Shown: positions 1-6,624 of the stretch, piece after piece
Numbering within the stretch: the first letter of the stretch is position 1
How the letters are laid out: every line of letters starts with the position of its first letter
NCBI GenBank assembly: GCA_947625155.1
Contig: CANQNG010000007.1
Span: 1-64,000 of the forward strand
DNA: 64,000 bases
Origin: an uncultured Clostridia bacterium
GTDB taxonomy: Bacteria; Bacillota; Clostridia; Oscillospirales; Ruminococcaceae
Reading direction: 5' to 3'
Made by a program: the position numbers and the translations under genes
Notes under the pieces: generated by a model
Told to the model about the DNA's origin: nothing
Seen by the model: only the letters and a program-made list of their open reading frames with translations
Database searches by the model: none

Positions 1-451
1 TCTTTCTGTTAGTTTTTGTATCTTCATACTTATATTCTATCATATTTTCGTGAAAAAGTAAATGCTGTTGCCGTGGTCCCAGTCCTTTGATGTCAAATAC
101 CTCCGACTGATAGTAGAAAAACAAGTTGATCGGACGAAAGCAGTATTTGATAAGATCACCTGAATACACATACTGCCGCAAGCTCCAGTTATTATCGAAG
201 AAGCACTGCACAGGCGTGAGCGAAACAAGTGAAGATCCGTACAGAAACATCATTTCATAGTAGCTCCAGCCGTTAATGGACGGGAAGTTGCGGAATAGTA
301 TCCAAAAGCTGACCGCTCCCGAAATATTGGTAAAGATCATACCGACTGTCGCTATAATGAGATCCGCACGATAGCTCATCTTGCTTTTTAAGTCCTGTGC
401 AAGGATCTTGCAGTATATCCGGGCATAGAAGCCCAAGCCTTTCCGTTTCAT
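1..451 (-). CDS. ABC-2 type export permease, partial and probably interrupted
   Basis: The frame starts at an ATG at 451 and stays open to the left edge (150 codons seen). Residues 1 to about 124 look like an ABC-2 family permease (the ABC_6-like group): a basic N-terminus, a first membrane helix with the motif ATVGMIFTNISGAVSFWILF, and the CFRPINLFFYYQ stretch typical of this group. It starts 4 nt after the stop of the permease at 456-1259 and belongs to the same leftward operon. After residue about 124 (KGLG) the hydrophobic pattern stops. The remaining codons (PRQQHLLFHENM...) overlap what looks like a sigma-A promoter and another start codon, so the gene may be disrupted there. The family assignment is reasonably sure. 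The interruption is inference, since the sequence ends. Confidence 0.7.
   Translation of the reverse strand, partial: MKRKGLGFYARIYCKILAQDLKSKMSYRADLIIATVGMIFTNISGAVSFWILFRNFPSINGWSYYEMMFLYGSSLVSLTPVQCFFDNNWSLRQYVYSGDLIKYCFRPINLFFYYQSEVFDIKGLGPRQQHLLFHENMIEYKYEDTKTNRK
34..62 (-). promoter_or_regulatory. Sigma-A promoter-like sequence inside the truncated permease
   Basis: On the minus strand TTTACT (57-62) is followed after 17 nt by TAGAAT (34-39), with a TG one base upstream of the -10 box. An ATG follows at 27, and that frame runs off the window. A promoter inside a permease coding region is unexpected and marks a likely junction. Confidence 0.45.
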
Positions 452-455
452 AACA

Positions 456-1259
456 TCAGCCTCCATTCACCGTGATCTGGCGGAGCGATACTTTCCAGAA
501 CAGCTTGCTAAGAAGCATCATCACGATACACCACAAAAACTGTGTGCCGAGCGTGGTACATACTGTCTGCGGCTGCAAACTTCCGTCAAGCAGAATGGAA
601 AGCGGCGCATTGTAGATAGACTGGAACGGCAGATGATACACGACCGTTCTCAGAGGCTCAGGGAAAAAGGCGATCGGGATCGTAGCACCCGACAAAAGCA
701 GCACAATGACCTGTTTCATGATGTTGATGCCCCATATTGATCCTGTGTACAGGCATATCGTTCCCACCAGAAAATCAATGCTGTAATTGATCGATACCGA
801 CATAACGACTGACAGCACAAAAAACAATAGACCGATACCAAAATGGATCGCTCCATGCGTCACAGCAGCTACAACGATAAAAGTCGGCAGGAACGTGAAA
901 AAGAATTGTGTCACGAACGTTCCTGAGTACGCCCAGAACAGATACCGCCGATATGCCATCGGTCTCAGTAAGTCAAGAACGATCTGCCCTGACTGAATGC
1001 TCCGCCCGATCTCCCAGACTGTGTACATTTCCATGAAGTTGAAAAGGGCAGTTGCAAGCACAAGATAGATCAGCGTATCAGAAAATGTCATGCCGTTTAC
1101 AATATCCGTTCCGGCAGAAGCATAGACCGCTTTCCAGAGAAAGTATACAACAATAAGATAAAGCAGGTTGCCGGTCACCATAACGACTGCCGAAAGGCGG
1201 AAATGCAGGGACTCCATGATACCTGCACGAGTGAGGGATAGGTATTTTTTCACCTTCAT
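456..1259 (-). CDS. ABC-2 type export permease
   Basis: A 267-residue polytopic membrane protein (about six hydrophobic segments) of the ABC-2/ABC_6 family, with the family-typical LLRPMAYRRYLFW motif in the middle. The ATG at 1259 overlaps the stop of the ATPase gene by 4 nt (ATGA), so the two are translationally coupled. This start is preferred over in-frame codons further upstream because those lie inside the ATPase coding region. With the ATPase and the second permease it forms a heteromeric exporter. The substrate cannot be told from sequence; relatives are often linked to drug or peptide efflux. Confidence 0.88.
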   Translation of the reverse strand: MKVKKYLSLTRAGIMESLHFRLSAVVMVTGNLLYLIVVYFLWKAVYASAGTDIVNGMTFSDTLIYLVLATALFNFMEMYTVWEIGRSIQSGQIVLDLLRPMAYRRYLFWAYSGTFVTQFFFTFLPTFIVVAAVTHGAIHFGIGLLFFVLSVVMSVSINYSIDFLVGTICLYTGSIWGINIMKQVIVLLLSGATIPIAFFPEPLRTVVYHLPFQSIYNAPLSILLDGSLQPQTVCTTLGTQFLWCIVMMLLSKLFWKVSLRQITVNGG

Positions 1260-2257
1260 TGCACTCCCCCCTCGTAGATCTTCTTGATGACTGTCTCCGT
1301 GGAGATCTCTTCGAGCTGCATATCTCTGATGTGATGAGATCTTTGAAGCTGCCCGAGCACATCGATCACCTTTGCTCTCTCCTCGTCCACAAGAACAGTG
1401 ATCCACTCCTCATCCGCAGTTACGGAAAGATCAGGGAGTTCCTTTTGTATGACCGCCTCCTGCGCTTTCCTATCACCGTCCACTCTAATTTTCAGTGTGC
1501 GGTACGAACCAAAAAAGCCTTTCAGGTGTTCAATATCGTTATCATAGAGCATTTTTCCCTTATCGATGATAATGATACGCTTACAGAGCGCATCCACATC
1601 GCCCATATCGTGGGTAGTGAGGATAACGGTCGTTTTCTTCTCTTTGTTGAGCGCATGGATGAGCGTTCTTATTTTTGCTTTCATGGACACATCAAGACCT
1701 ATGGTCGGCTCATCGAGAAATACGATCTTGGGATCATGCAGGAACGCCGCCAATATATCGCTGAGTGTCCGTTGTCCGAGCGACATCTGACGAACAGGCT
1801 TATGTAACAAATGTCCAATATCCACAAGTGACTGATACAGTGCAAGCATATCGTCATAGTCGGCATCGGGTATCTGGTATATATCTTTCAGGAGCTTAAA
1901 CGATTCCACAAGCGGCAGCGCCCACCAGAGCTGTGAACGCTGCCCGAAAACGACACCGATCTCCTGTGCGTTTTTGATACGGTCCCGATAGGGGACATTG
2001 CCGCCGACAAGTATCTCCCCCGAAGTCGGTTCCAGCACACCTGTCATCATTTTGATGGTCGTAGATTTTCCTGCACCGTTCGGTCCGAGATAGCCGACGA
2101 TCTCACCTTGCTCGATGCTCATAGAGATATTGTCCACCGCACGGACGATCTTGTGATCACGGGAGAACAAGTCTTTCAGACTGCCCTTTAACCCCTCATG
2201 CCGGTCAAGGACTTTGAATTCTTTTGTGACGTTCCTGAGCTCAATAATTGCTGGCAT
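1256..2257 (-). CDS. ABC transporter ATP-binding protein (ABC-2 exporter)
   Basis: A 333-residue ATPase. Walker A GPNGAGKST is at residues 58-66, the signature is MSLGQR at about 158-163, and Walker B IVFLDEP at about 178-184. The Q-loop region reads GQRSQLWW, which is characteristic of the ATPase partner of ABC-2/ABC_6 permeases. The C-terminal extension of about 90 residues is usual for this subgroup. It is the first gene of a leftward operon with two permeases. A GAGAGGAAATC ribosome-binding site precedes the ATG at 2257, and two sigma-A promoters lie upstream. Confidence 0.93.
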   Translation of the reverse strand: MPAIIELRNVTKEFKVLDRHEGLKGSLKDLFSRDHKIVRAVDNISMSIEQGEIVGYLGPNGAGKSTTIKMMTGVLEPTSGEILVGGNVPYRDRIKNAQEIGVVFGQRSQLWWALPLVESFKLLKDIYQIPDADYDDMLALYQSLVDIGHLLHKPVRQMSLGQRTLSDILAAFLHDPKIVFLDEPTIGLDVSMKAKIRTLIHALNKEKKTTVILTTHDMGDVDALCKRIIIIDKGKMLYDNDIEHLKGFFGSYRTLKIRVDGDRKAQEAVIQKELPDLSVTADEEWITVLVDEERAKVIDVLGQLQRSHHIRDMQLEEISTETVIKKIYEGGVQ

Positions 2258-2319
2258 GATTTCCTCTCTTTCGGTAAAAGCAGTACGATGTCCTATGTAG
2301 TCATAAGGTCAGTTATTTT

Positions 2320-2349
2320 AGTATATCATAAATAATTGCCCTATGTCAA
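2320..2349 (-). promoter_or_regulatory. Proximal promoter of the ABC-2 operon
   Basis: TTGACA (2344-2349), an 18-nt spacer and TATACT (2320-2325) on the minus strand, about 65 nt upstream of the ATPase start. Confidence 0.65.
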
Positions 2350-2379
2350 GAAAAAATTTTGTACGGATCCGGGCGGCAT
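2341..2379 (-). CDS. Possible 12-codon leader peptide upstream of the ABC-2 operon
   Basis: Between the two promoters of the operon there is an ATG at 2379, preceded by GAGGAAAG, opening a reading frame for MPPGSVQNFFLT and a TAG at 2341. An in-frame ATG at 2391 would add four residues. Only the distal promoter would transcribe it. No family is recognised. It may be a chance ORF or a leader peptide for transporter induction. Confidence 0.2.
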   Translation of the reverse strand: MPPGSVQNFFLT

Positions 2380-2426
2380 GGCTTTCCTCATTTATTTTGT
2401 AATTCACGTTATACAACATCAGTCAT

Positions 2427-2455
2427 ATTATAAGTTACAACACTGTTTTTGTCAA
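2427..2455 (-). promoter_or_regulatory. Distal consensus sigma-A promoter of the ABC-2 operon
   Basis: Perfect TTGACA (2450-2455), a 17-nt spacer and a perfect TATAAT (2427-2432) on the minus strand. A transcript from here would carry a leader of about 160 nt before the ATPase gene. The rest of the 2258-2578 gap is AT-rich and holds no other gene I can support. Confidence 0.7.
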
Positions 2456-2556
2456 CACCCTCATTGAAGAATTTACAAACAATTCATAATTTGGGGTACG
2501 GATAGACCACAGTCATTATCTGCCGCTGTATTTCTGCCAAGAAAACAGACTCTGTA

Positions 2557-2580
2557 CCCAATGCGCCGCAAAGGTCGGCT
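2557..2580 (+). repeat. Short fragment of the 3'-end repeat family
   Basis: These 24 bases repeat the core of the longer repeats at 35977-36136 and 46659-46821 (the segment from CCCAATG to AAAGGTCGGCT, with a GCGCCGC hairpin core). The fragment reaches into the stop codon of the decarboxylase gene (2579-2581). Confidence 0.6.
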
Positions 2581-3913
2581 AACGCATGACACTTACCGTT
2601 TCCAGCCCATAAAACGCCATCAGCTCTGCCCATTCTGCCGTGATGCGTTCCCCGCTGACAAGCAGGGGCACTGCCGGAGGGCATGGCACTTGCACAGCCC
2701 CGCAAATGCCCCCCACAGCTTCCCGGAGCGGTACCGTTTTCTGCGGGGCAAGGGCAGCTTCCCGGAGCGGTACAGCCTGTTCCGGGGGCGCAGGGAGAGG
2801 AGGCAGGTCTGCCGCCGGGTAGGCTTCACAGCGGCGGAGGGCTTCCTCCAGCCGACAGAACTCGTCCTCTTCCATCATCCCCGAAAGCAGCAGGACAAGG
2901 CACGTCCTGTCCGCATATTCGCACTCGATGCCCTGCTGCCGCAGCCTGTCCGCAAGCCGGATACCGTCCGCCGCCATGCTGCAATGCAGCGGGTCATCCC
3001 CGATAGACTGGAATGCGTTCAGCCGTTCCCGGAGTGTCTCCGCACGGGCAGCGGCACGCTGTATGGCATCCCGTCCGCCGCCGTGCGCTATCCAGTGTAC
3101 TGCCGCTTCCATGGACTGTAAGATCACGTAAGAGGGACTTGTCGAGCCGAAAAGCTGCATATTGTGCTTCATTGCCGGGGCTGCGGGCTTTCGGGAATGG
3201 AGTATGGCAGCCCCTGTCAGGGATGGGAGCATTTTATGCAGGGAATCGCAGCAGTAGTCTGCCCCCAATGCCATCGGGTGCTGGTTTTCCTTGAGGAAGG
3301 CAAGGTGCGCCCCGTGGGCATTGTCCACCAGCAGCGGTGCATCATACCGCCGGCACAGTGCCGCAAGCCCTGCCATATCCCAGCATTTTCCGGTATAATC
3401 GGGAGATGTCACATACACGCAGCAGGGCGTTCCGGCATGTTTCCGGAGTGCAGCCTCTACGTCCGGCAGAGCATAGTCCCCGGCGATCAGTCCGCCGCTG
3501 ACCGGGAATACCCACTCTACGGGAAGCCCCAACAGCACGCAGGCATTCAGGAAAGCCCGGTGTACGGTCCTTGCGGCGATGACTGTCCGCCCCTGCGCCC
3601 GCATTTCCGCCAGCATGGCTTGGATGCAGAGCGTCGAGCCTCCTGCGCTGAAACAGGCATCCCCGCTCCCCCACAGGGCTGCCGCCTGCTGTTCGCTTTC
3701 CCGGAGGATGCCGCTTGCCTCAAACAGGCTGTCCGCACCGTGTATCTCCGTAATGTCCCATGCACTGACATCTCCCAGCCCATAGGGCAGGGGCTTTCCG
3801 TGGTGTCCCGGCATGTGGCAGCGGAGATATTGGGCTTTCCGGTAGTCCTCCAAAAAGCCTGTTATCGGCATATTTCTAGTAAAAGGAACACCCTCTGCAA
3901 AAATTTTTTTCAT
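2579..3913 (-). CDS. Orn/Lys/Arg decarboxylase family PLP enzyme
   Basis: A 444-residue fold-type I PLP enzyme of the basic amino acid decarboxylase family. The N-terminus carries RCHMPGHHGK (residues 31-40) and the TEIHGADSLFEASG motif. The cofactor site shows VDNAHGAH (197-204) and the lysine of DSLHKMLPSLTG (K227), which should form the Schiff base. It is short for the family (usually about 480): the C-terminal domain is reduced. The substrate (arginine, lysine or ornithine) cannot be decided. The ATG at 3913 is chosen because AAGGGGG precedes it; an upstream in-frame start has no such site. The stop codon overlaps a copy of a genomic repeat. Confidence 0.85.
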   Translation of the reverse strand: MKKIFAEGVPFTRNMPITGFLEDYRKAQYLRCHMPGHHGKPLPYGLGDVSAWDITEIHGADSLFEASGILRESEQQAAALWGSGDACFSAGGSTLCIQAMLAEMRAQGRTVIAARTVHRAFLNACVLLGLPVEWVFPVSGGLIAGDYALPDVEAALRKHAGTPCCVYVTSPDYTGKCWDMAGLAALCRRYDAPLLVDNAHGAHLAFLKENQHPMALGADYCCDSLHKMLPSLTGAAILHSRKPAAPAMKHNMQLFGSTSPSYVILQSMEAAVHWIAHGGGRDAIQRAAARAETLRERLNAFQSIGDDPLHCSMAADGIRLADRLRQQGIECEYADRTCLVLLLSGMMEEDEFCRLEEALRRCEAYPAADLPPLPAPPEQAVPLREAALAPQKTVPLREAVGGICGAVQVPCPPAVPLLVSGERITAEWAELMAFYGLETVSVMR

Positions 3914-3930
3914 TTTTTTGTCAGACCCCC

Positions 3931-3959
3931 TTGACAAATGAAATTTTTTGATGTAGAAT
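3931..3959 (+). promoter_or_regulatory. Sigma-A promoter for the small ORF/sigma-like pair
   Basis: TTGACA (3931-3936), a 17-nt spacer and TAGAAT (3954-3959) on the plus strand, about 120 nt before the ATG at 4083. It lies just upstream of the divergent decarboxylase gene. Confidence 0.7.
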
Positions 3960-4082
3960 AGTAGATAGAACATTTGTTCTGCACGTACTTTCCCGCTTGC
4001 AGAACGATGCTCCTATTTTTCCACTCAAAGAAGAACATACGTTCTTATGCGAATATCGCACCCGCACAAAGGAGGTACAGTC

Positions 4083-4469
4083 ATGCAGGAAATGATCAAA
4101 GCATACGAAAAGAGCAGAGCGCTCGTCCTGAGCCGTGTTCAGGAGCTGACCGCACTGCTGCGGGACAAACAGTTGGGCAACAAGGAGCGTGATGCCTTGC
4201 TTGCCCGGCGGGAGCTTCTCTGGGAAGAGAGCGCCGACTTGTCGCATGCGATCCGGGACATGTATGCCCACTTACAGGAAGGAGGATCACATGAGAGAAA
4301 AGGTATCCGAAAAGGCACTGGAGTTCGACAGAGAGTTTCTGGCGGAGATCAGCGGAGAGAACAGCACGAACCGGGAACGTCTCAACGTCGTTTGCAGGGC
4401 ACTCAAAGAAGCGGTCAGGACAGACCTGACACCAAGACAAAGAGAAGTACTGCTGCTGTATTATCATAA
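4083..4469 (+). CDS. Small helical protein overlapping the sigma-like gene
   Basis: The ATG at 4083 follows a strong AAAGGAGGT site. The first 66 or so residues (MQEMIKAYEKSRALVLSRVQ...) read as a charged helical protein rich in Glu, Arg and Leu, with no recognised domain. The frame stays open for 62 more codons across the next gene (starting 4291) in a different frame. That tail is Arg/Gln/Gly-rich and looks like a shadow of the other gene, so the native protein may end near 4290 in relatives, or the overlap may be real. The tandem arrangement with a small sigma-region-4 protein suggests a partner or control role. Confidence 0.55.
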   Translation: MQEMIKAYEKSRALVLSRVQELTALLRDKQLGNKERDALLARRELLWEESADLSHAIRDMYAHLQEGGSHERKGIRKGTGVRQRVSGGDQRREQHEPGTSQRRLQGTQRSGQDRPDTKTKRSTAAVLS

Positions 4470-4605
4470 GCAGATGAAAATGTATCAGATCGCCGCTATG
4501 CTCGGCACAGACCCTTCCACGGTCTCCCGCACGATCAAGCGGGCAAAGGTACGGCTGAAGAAAAGCCTGCGCTTTTATATGGAATTTCTCAACTGCAAAT
4601 TCTGA
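4291..4605 (+). CDS. Small sigma-70 region 4-like HTH protein
   Basis: 104 residues. The C-terminal half has the helix-turn-helix of sigma region 4: LTPRQREVLLLYYHKQMKMYQIAAMLGTDPSTVSRTIKRAKVRLKK (written here in pieces: TPRQREVLLLYY, then IAAMLGTDPSTVSRTIKRAK). There is no region 2, so it cannot act as a complete sigma factor. It is probably an ArpU/sigma-like DNA-binding regulator or an anti-/co-sigma partner. GGAGGATCAC precedes the ATG. It is expressed from the promoter at 3931 with the overlapping upstream ORF. Confidence 0.8.
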   Translation: MREKVSEKALEFDREFLAEISGENSTNRERLNVVCRALKEAVRTDLTPRQREVLLLYYHKQMKMYQIAAMLGTDPSTVSRTIKRAKVRLKKSLRFYMEFLNCKF

Positions 4606-4616
4606 GCAGATACGCA

Positions 4617-4680
4617 AAAGCAAGAAGCGGAGAAACGGCAGACTGCTCCGCCTGTTCTTTCTGCTTCTTGCTTCTGACCT
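4617..4680. terminator. Long bidirectional terminator stem
   Basis: AAGCAAGAAGC near 4620-4630 pairs with GCTTCTTGCTT at 4663-4673 across a loop of about 32 nt. It lies between the sigma-like gene (plus strand) and tRNA-Gln (minus strand), and on the minus strand the stem runs into TTTTGC. The same stem sequence recurs at 28053-28125. Confidence 0.6.
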
Positions 4681-4687
4681 TATGTAC

Positions 4688-4762
4688 TGGTTGGGACAGC
4701 TGGACTCGAACCAGCGACTGACGGAGTCAAAGTCCGTTGCCTTACCGCTTGGCTATGCCCCA
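4688..4762 (-). tRNA. tRNA-Gln (anticodon TTG)
   Basis: 75 nt with a complete cloverleaf on the minus strand. The acceptor is TGGGGCA with TGTCCCA, the anticodon stem ACGGA/TCCGT encloses the loop CTTTGAC (anticodon TTG), the T arm is CTGGTTCGAGTCCAG, the discriminator is A, and CCA is encoded. Confidence 0.96.
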
Positions 4763-4772
4763 GTCCTTTTAT

Positions 4773-4801
4773 AGTATACCATAGAAAACCGGATTTGTCA
4801 A
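4773..4801 (-). promoter_or_regulatory. Promoter of tRNA-Gln
   Basis: TTGACA (4796-4801), 17 nt and TATACT (4773-4778) on the minus strand, ending 11 nt before the tRNA 5' end. Confidence 0.8.
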
Positions 4802-4957
4802 GCACGTCTTTTTCAACACCGCATAACATGACAACAGGAAGTAAAAAAAGCGGCAGCTGCATAATTCTGCCCTGCTGTGCCATACTACCAACAAGGAGAT
4901 CAGAAGATCAAAAGACCCTCCGCAAACCGGAGCGGTCGAATATAAAGGAGTGTTCGT

Positions 4958-5302
4958 ATGTCCGTAAAACGTGGAGAGATCTATTATGCAGACCTAAGTC
5001 CTGTCGTCGGTTCGGAGCAAGGCGGCATCCGCCCGGTACTTATTGTACAGAATGATGTGGGGAACCGCCACAGCCCGACCGTCATTGCCGCTGCCATCAC
5101 CAGCCGCCTTGACAAGGCAAAGCTCCCGACGCATATTTCGCTGAATGCGTCCTCGTGCGGCTTGCAGCGGGACAGCATCGTCCTGCTCGAACAGATACGC
5201 ACGATCGACAAGAAGCGGCTCAAGGATAAAATGGGTTCGCTTGACCACAATGCCATGGATCAGGTGGACAATGCCCTGTCCATCAGCTTCGGGTTACAAT
5301 AG
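4958..5302 (+). CDS. MazF/PemK-type endoribonuclease toxin (EndoA-like)
   Basis: 114 residues, full length for the MazF/PemK family. Like Bacillus EndoA it should cut mRNA at short sequence motifs. Family landmarks are the N-terminal [19 protein letters not shown], the catalytic arginine in [11 protein letters not shown], and the threonine/serine in AAITSR. AAAGGAGTG precedes the ATG. The usual antitoxin (a small MazE/EndoAI gene immediately upstream) is missing: the 195 nt before it hold only the tRNA promoter and no plausible small ORF. It is therefore an orphan toxin, or its antitoxin is elsewhere. A terminator follows directly. Confidence 0.93.
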   Translation: MSVKRGEIYYADLSPVVGSEQGGIRPVLIVQNDVGNRHSPTVIAAAITSRLDKAKLPTHISLNASSCGLQRDSIVLLEQIRTIDKKRLKDKMGSLDHNAMDQVDNALSISFGLQ

Positions 5303-5308
5303 TACCTG

Positions 5309-5335
5309 CCCCTCCTGCCTGTGCGGGAGGGGTTT
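5309..5335 (+). terminator. Intrinsic terminator after the MazF-like gene
   Basis: CCCCTCC pairs with GGAGGGG across a 10-nt loop, followed by TTT. Confidence 0.7.
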
Positions 5336-5651
5336 CCTGTTGAAAAGCAACAAAAACCGGGAGATGTTTTTGTATTCGATCCACAAAGCTCCGTTATCCT
5401 TTTGTTTCAAATGTAATCATTCTGTAATTTTTGGAGTTAATTGACTGCTCTAATTAACTGAAATGCAATTTTTCGTTCATGAATGTGACACAAAAAATTG
5501 TGCAAGGTGCTGTGTTTCAGACAGGGATGTCCGGCAACTTTTGACAAAACGTAGAAAGAGGCTATAAATCATTGCCTTTTGCGGGAAAATATGCTATGAT
5601 AATGTCAGTGCTCACGAAAAGCACAATGCTTATTGAGGAAAGGATGAGTTG
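5336..5651. other. AT-rich regulatory gap before the SleB-like gene
   Basis: There is no gene here. It holds an 8-bp inverted repeat AGTTAATT (5435-5442) / AATTAACT (5452-5459), which could be an operator. Two candidate promoters follow: TTGACA (5541-5546), 16 nt, TATAAA (5563-5568); and TTGCCT (5573-5578), 16 nt, TATGAT (5595-5600) with an extended TGC. The start at 5652 has GAGGAAAGG at 5634-5642. Confidence 0.45.
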
Positions 5652-6563
5652 ATGAGAAAAGCCAAAGTCGCAGCTATTGCGGTCGGCATCGCCGCCTCCT
5701 GTCTGCTGGGTGGATTCGCTGTTGTAGAAGCAGCTACCGTAACACTCGATGACAGCTCCGCAGCCGAATGCACTGTACTGGTCCCGGAAACGGAACCCGT
5801 CACAGAAGAGACCGAAGCAGCTGCTACAGTAACTTCTATCGAAACGAAAGCCGCAGCCGCAACGAGTACAGAAGCTACAGTAACCACGAAGTCCACGGAG
5901 ATCACAGAAGCACAGATAACTACAGAAGCTGAAACGACCACACAGGTCGTGATGACGACCGCAAAAGCTCCCGTCGCTACGGTCGCCGTTCAGGCACCGA
6001 TCTATGAGGCAAAACAGACACCTGCTCCCGAGCCGGTCGTCGTTGAGACCAAACCTGCCGCAGTTGCTACCCAAGTGGTAACCGTATATACAGAGCCTGC
6101 CCAGCCTGCGGAAACGCAGACAGAAGCCGTTGTCATGGAAGCACCGCCCATGCCGGAACAGCCTGCCGTACCGGAAGTCGTTCCGCCGACAGAGCCTGAA
6201 ACAGCACCGGCAGCTTCTCCGGTCGCAGGCGGCGTTATCTCGGAAAGTGACTATATCCTGCTGTGCAATGCAGTCGGACACGAGGCTGGCGGAAATTCTG
6301 TCAGCATACCGGATAAGGCACTGGTCGTGGAAGTGATCATGAACCGTGTCTACTCCCCGAATTATCCGAATACGATCTACGGGGTACTTACCCAGAAGCT
6401 GCAATTCAGCGGTTCGTCCAAGTATGTGGATCTGGGCACGTATTCCGGTAAGGTAAATGATGCGGTCAAGGCTGCTGTTGACCTGTATTTCGCAGACCCG
6501 TCTGTATTCAACCACGGGTATCTGGGCTTTACAGGCGACGGAACGAGAAATTATTTCAAGTAA
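5652..6563 (+). CDS. Secreted SleB-like cell wall hydrolase
   Basis: 303 residues with three parts. Residues 1 to about 27 are a signal peptide (a run of Ala/Ile/Gly ending near VVEAA). Residues 28 to about 195 are a low-complexity Thr/Glu/Pro/Val/Ala linker, probably a wall spacer. Residues about 197-303 are a Hydrolase_2 (SleB/CwlJ) domain, with CNAVGHEAGG containing the expected catalytic glutamate, EVIMNRVYSPNYPNTIYGVL and LQFSG. The enzyme should cleave peptidoglycan outside the cell. Whether it serves sporulation or vegetative wall turnover cannot be told. The ATG at 5652 is preferred over a TTG one codon earlier. Confidence 0.88.
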   Translation: MRKAKVAAIAVGIAASCLLGGFAVVEAATVTLDDSSAAECTVLVPETEPVTEETEAAATVTSIETKAAAATSTEATVTTKSTEITEAQITTEAETTTQVVMTTAKAPVATVAVQAPIYEAKQTPAPEPVVVETKPAAVATQVVTVYTEPAQPAETQTEAVVMEAPPMPEQPAVPEVVPPTEPETAPAASPVAGGVISESDYILLCNAVGHEAGGNSVSIPDKALVVEVIMNRVYSPNYPNTIYGVLTQKLQFSGSSKYVDLGTYSGKVNDAVKAAVDLYFADPSVFNHGYLGFTGDGTRNYFK

Positions 6564-6570
6564 GCCTATC

Positions 6571-6603
6571 AAACGGCAGGGATGTGATCCCTGCCGTTTT
6601 TCT
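6571..6603. terminator. Strong terminator between convergent genes
   Basis: A perfect 13-bp stem: AAACGGCAGGGAT, loop GTG, ATCCCTGCCGTTT, followed by TTCTTT. It serves the hydrolase gene and probably also the leftward ABC pair ending at 6625. Confidence 0.88.
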
Positions 6604-6624
6604 TTGCCCCGTAAGGGGCTTTTT

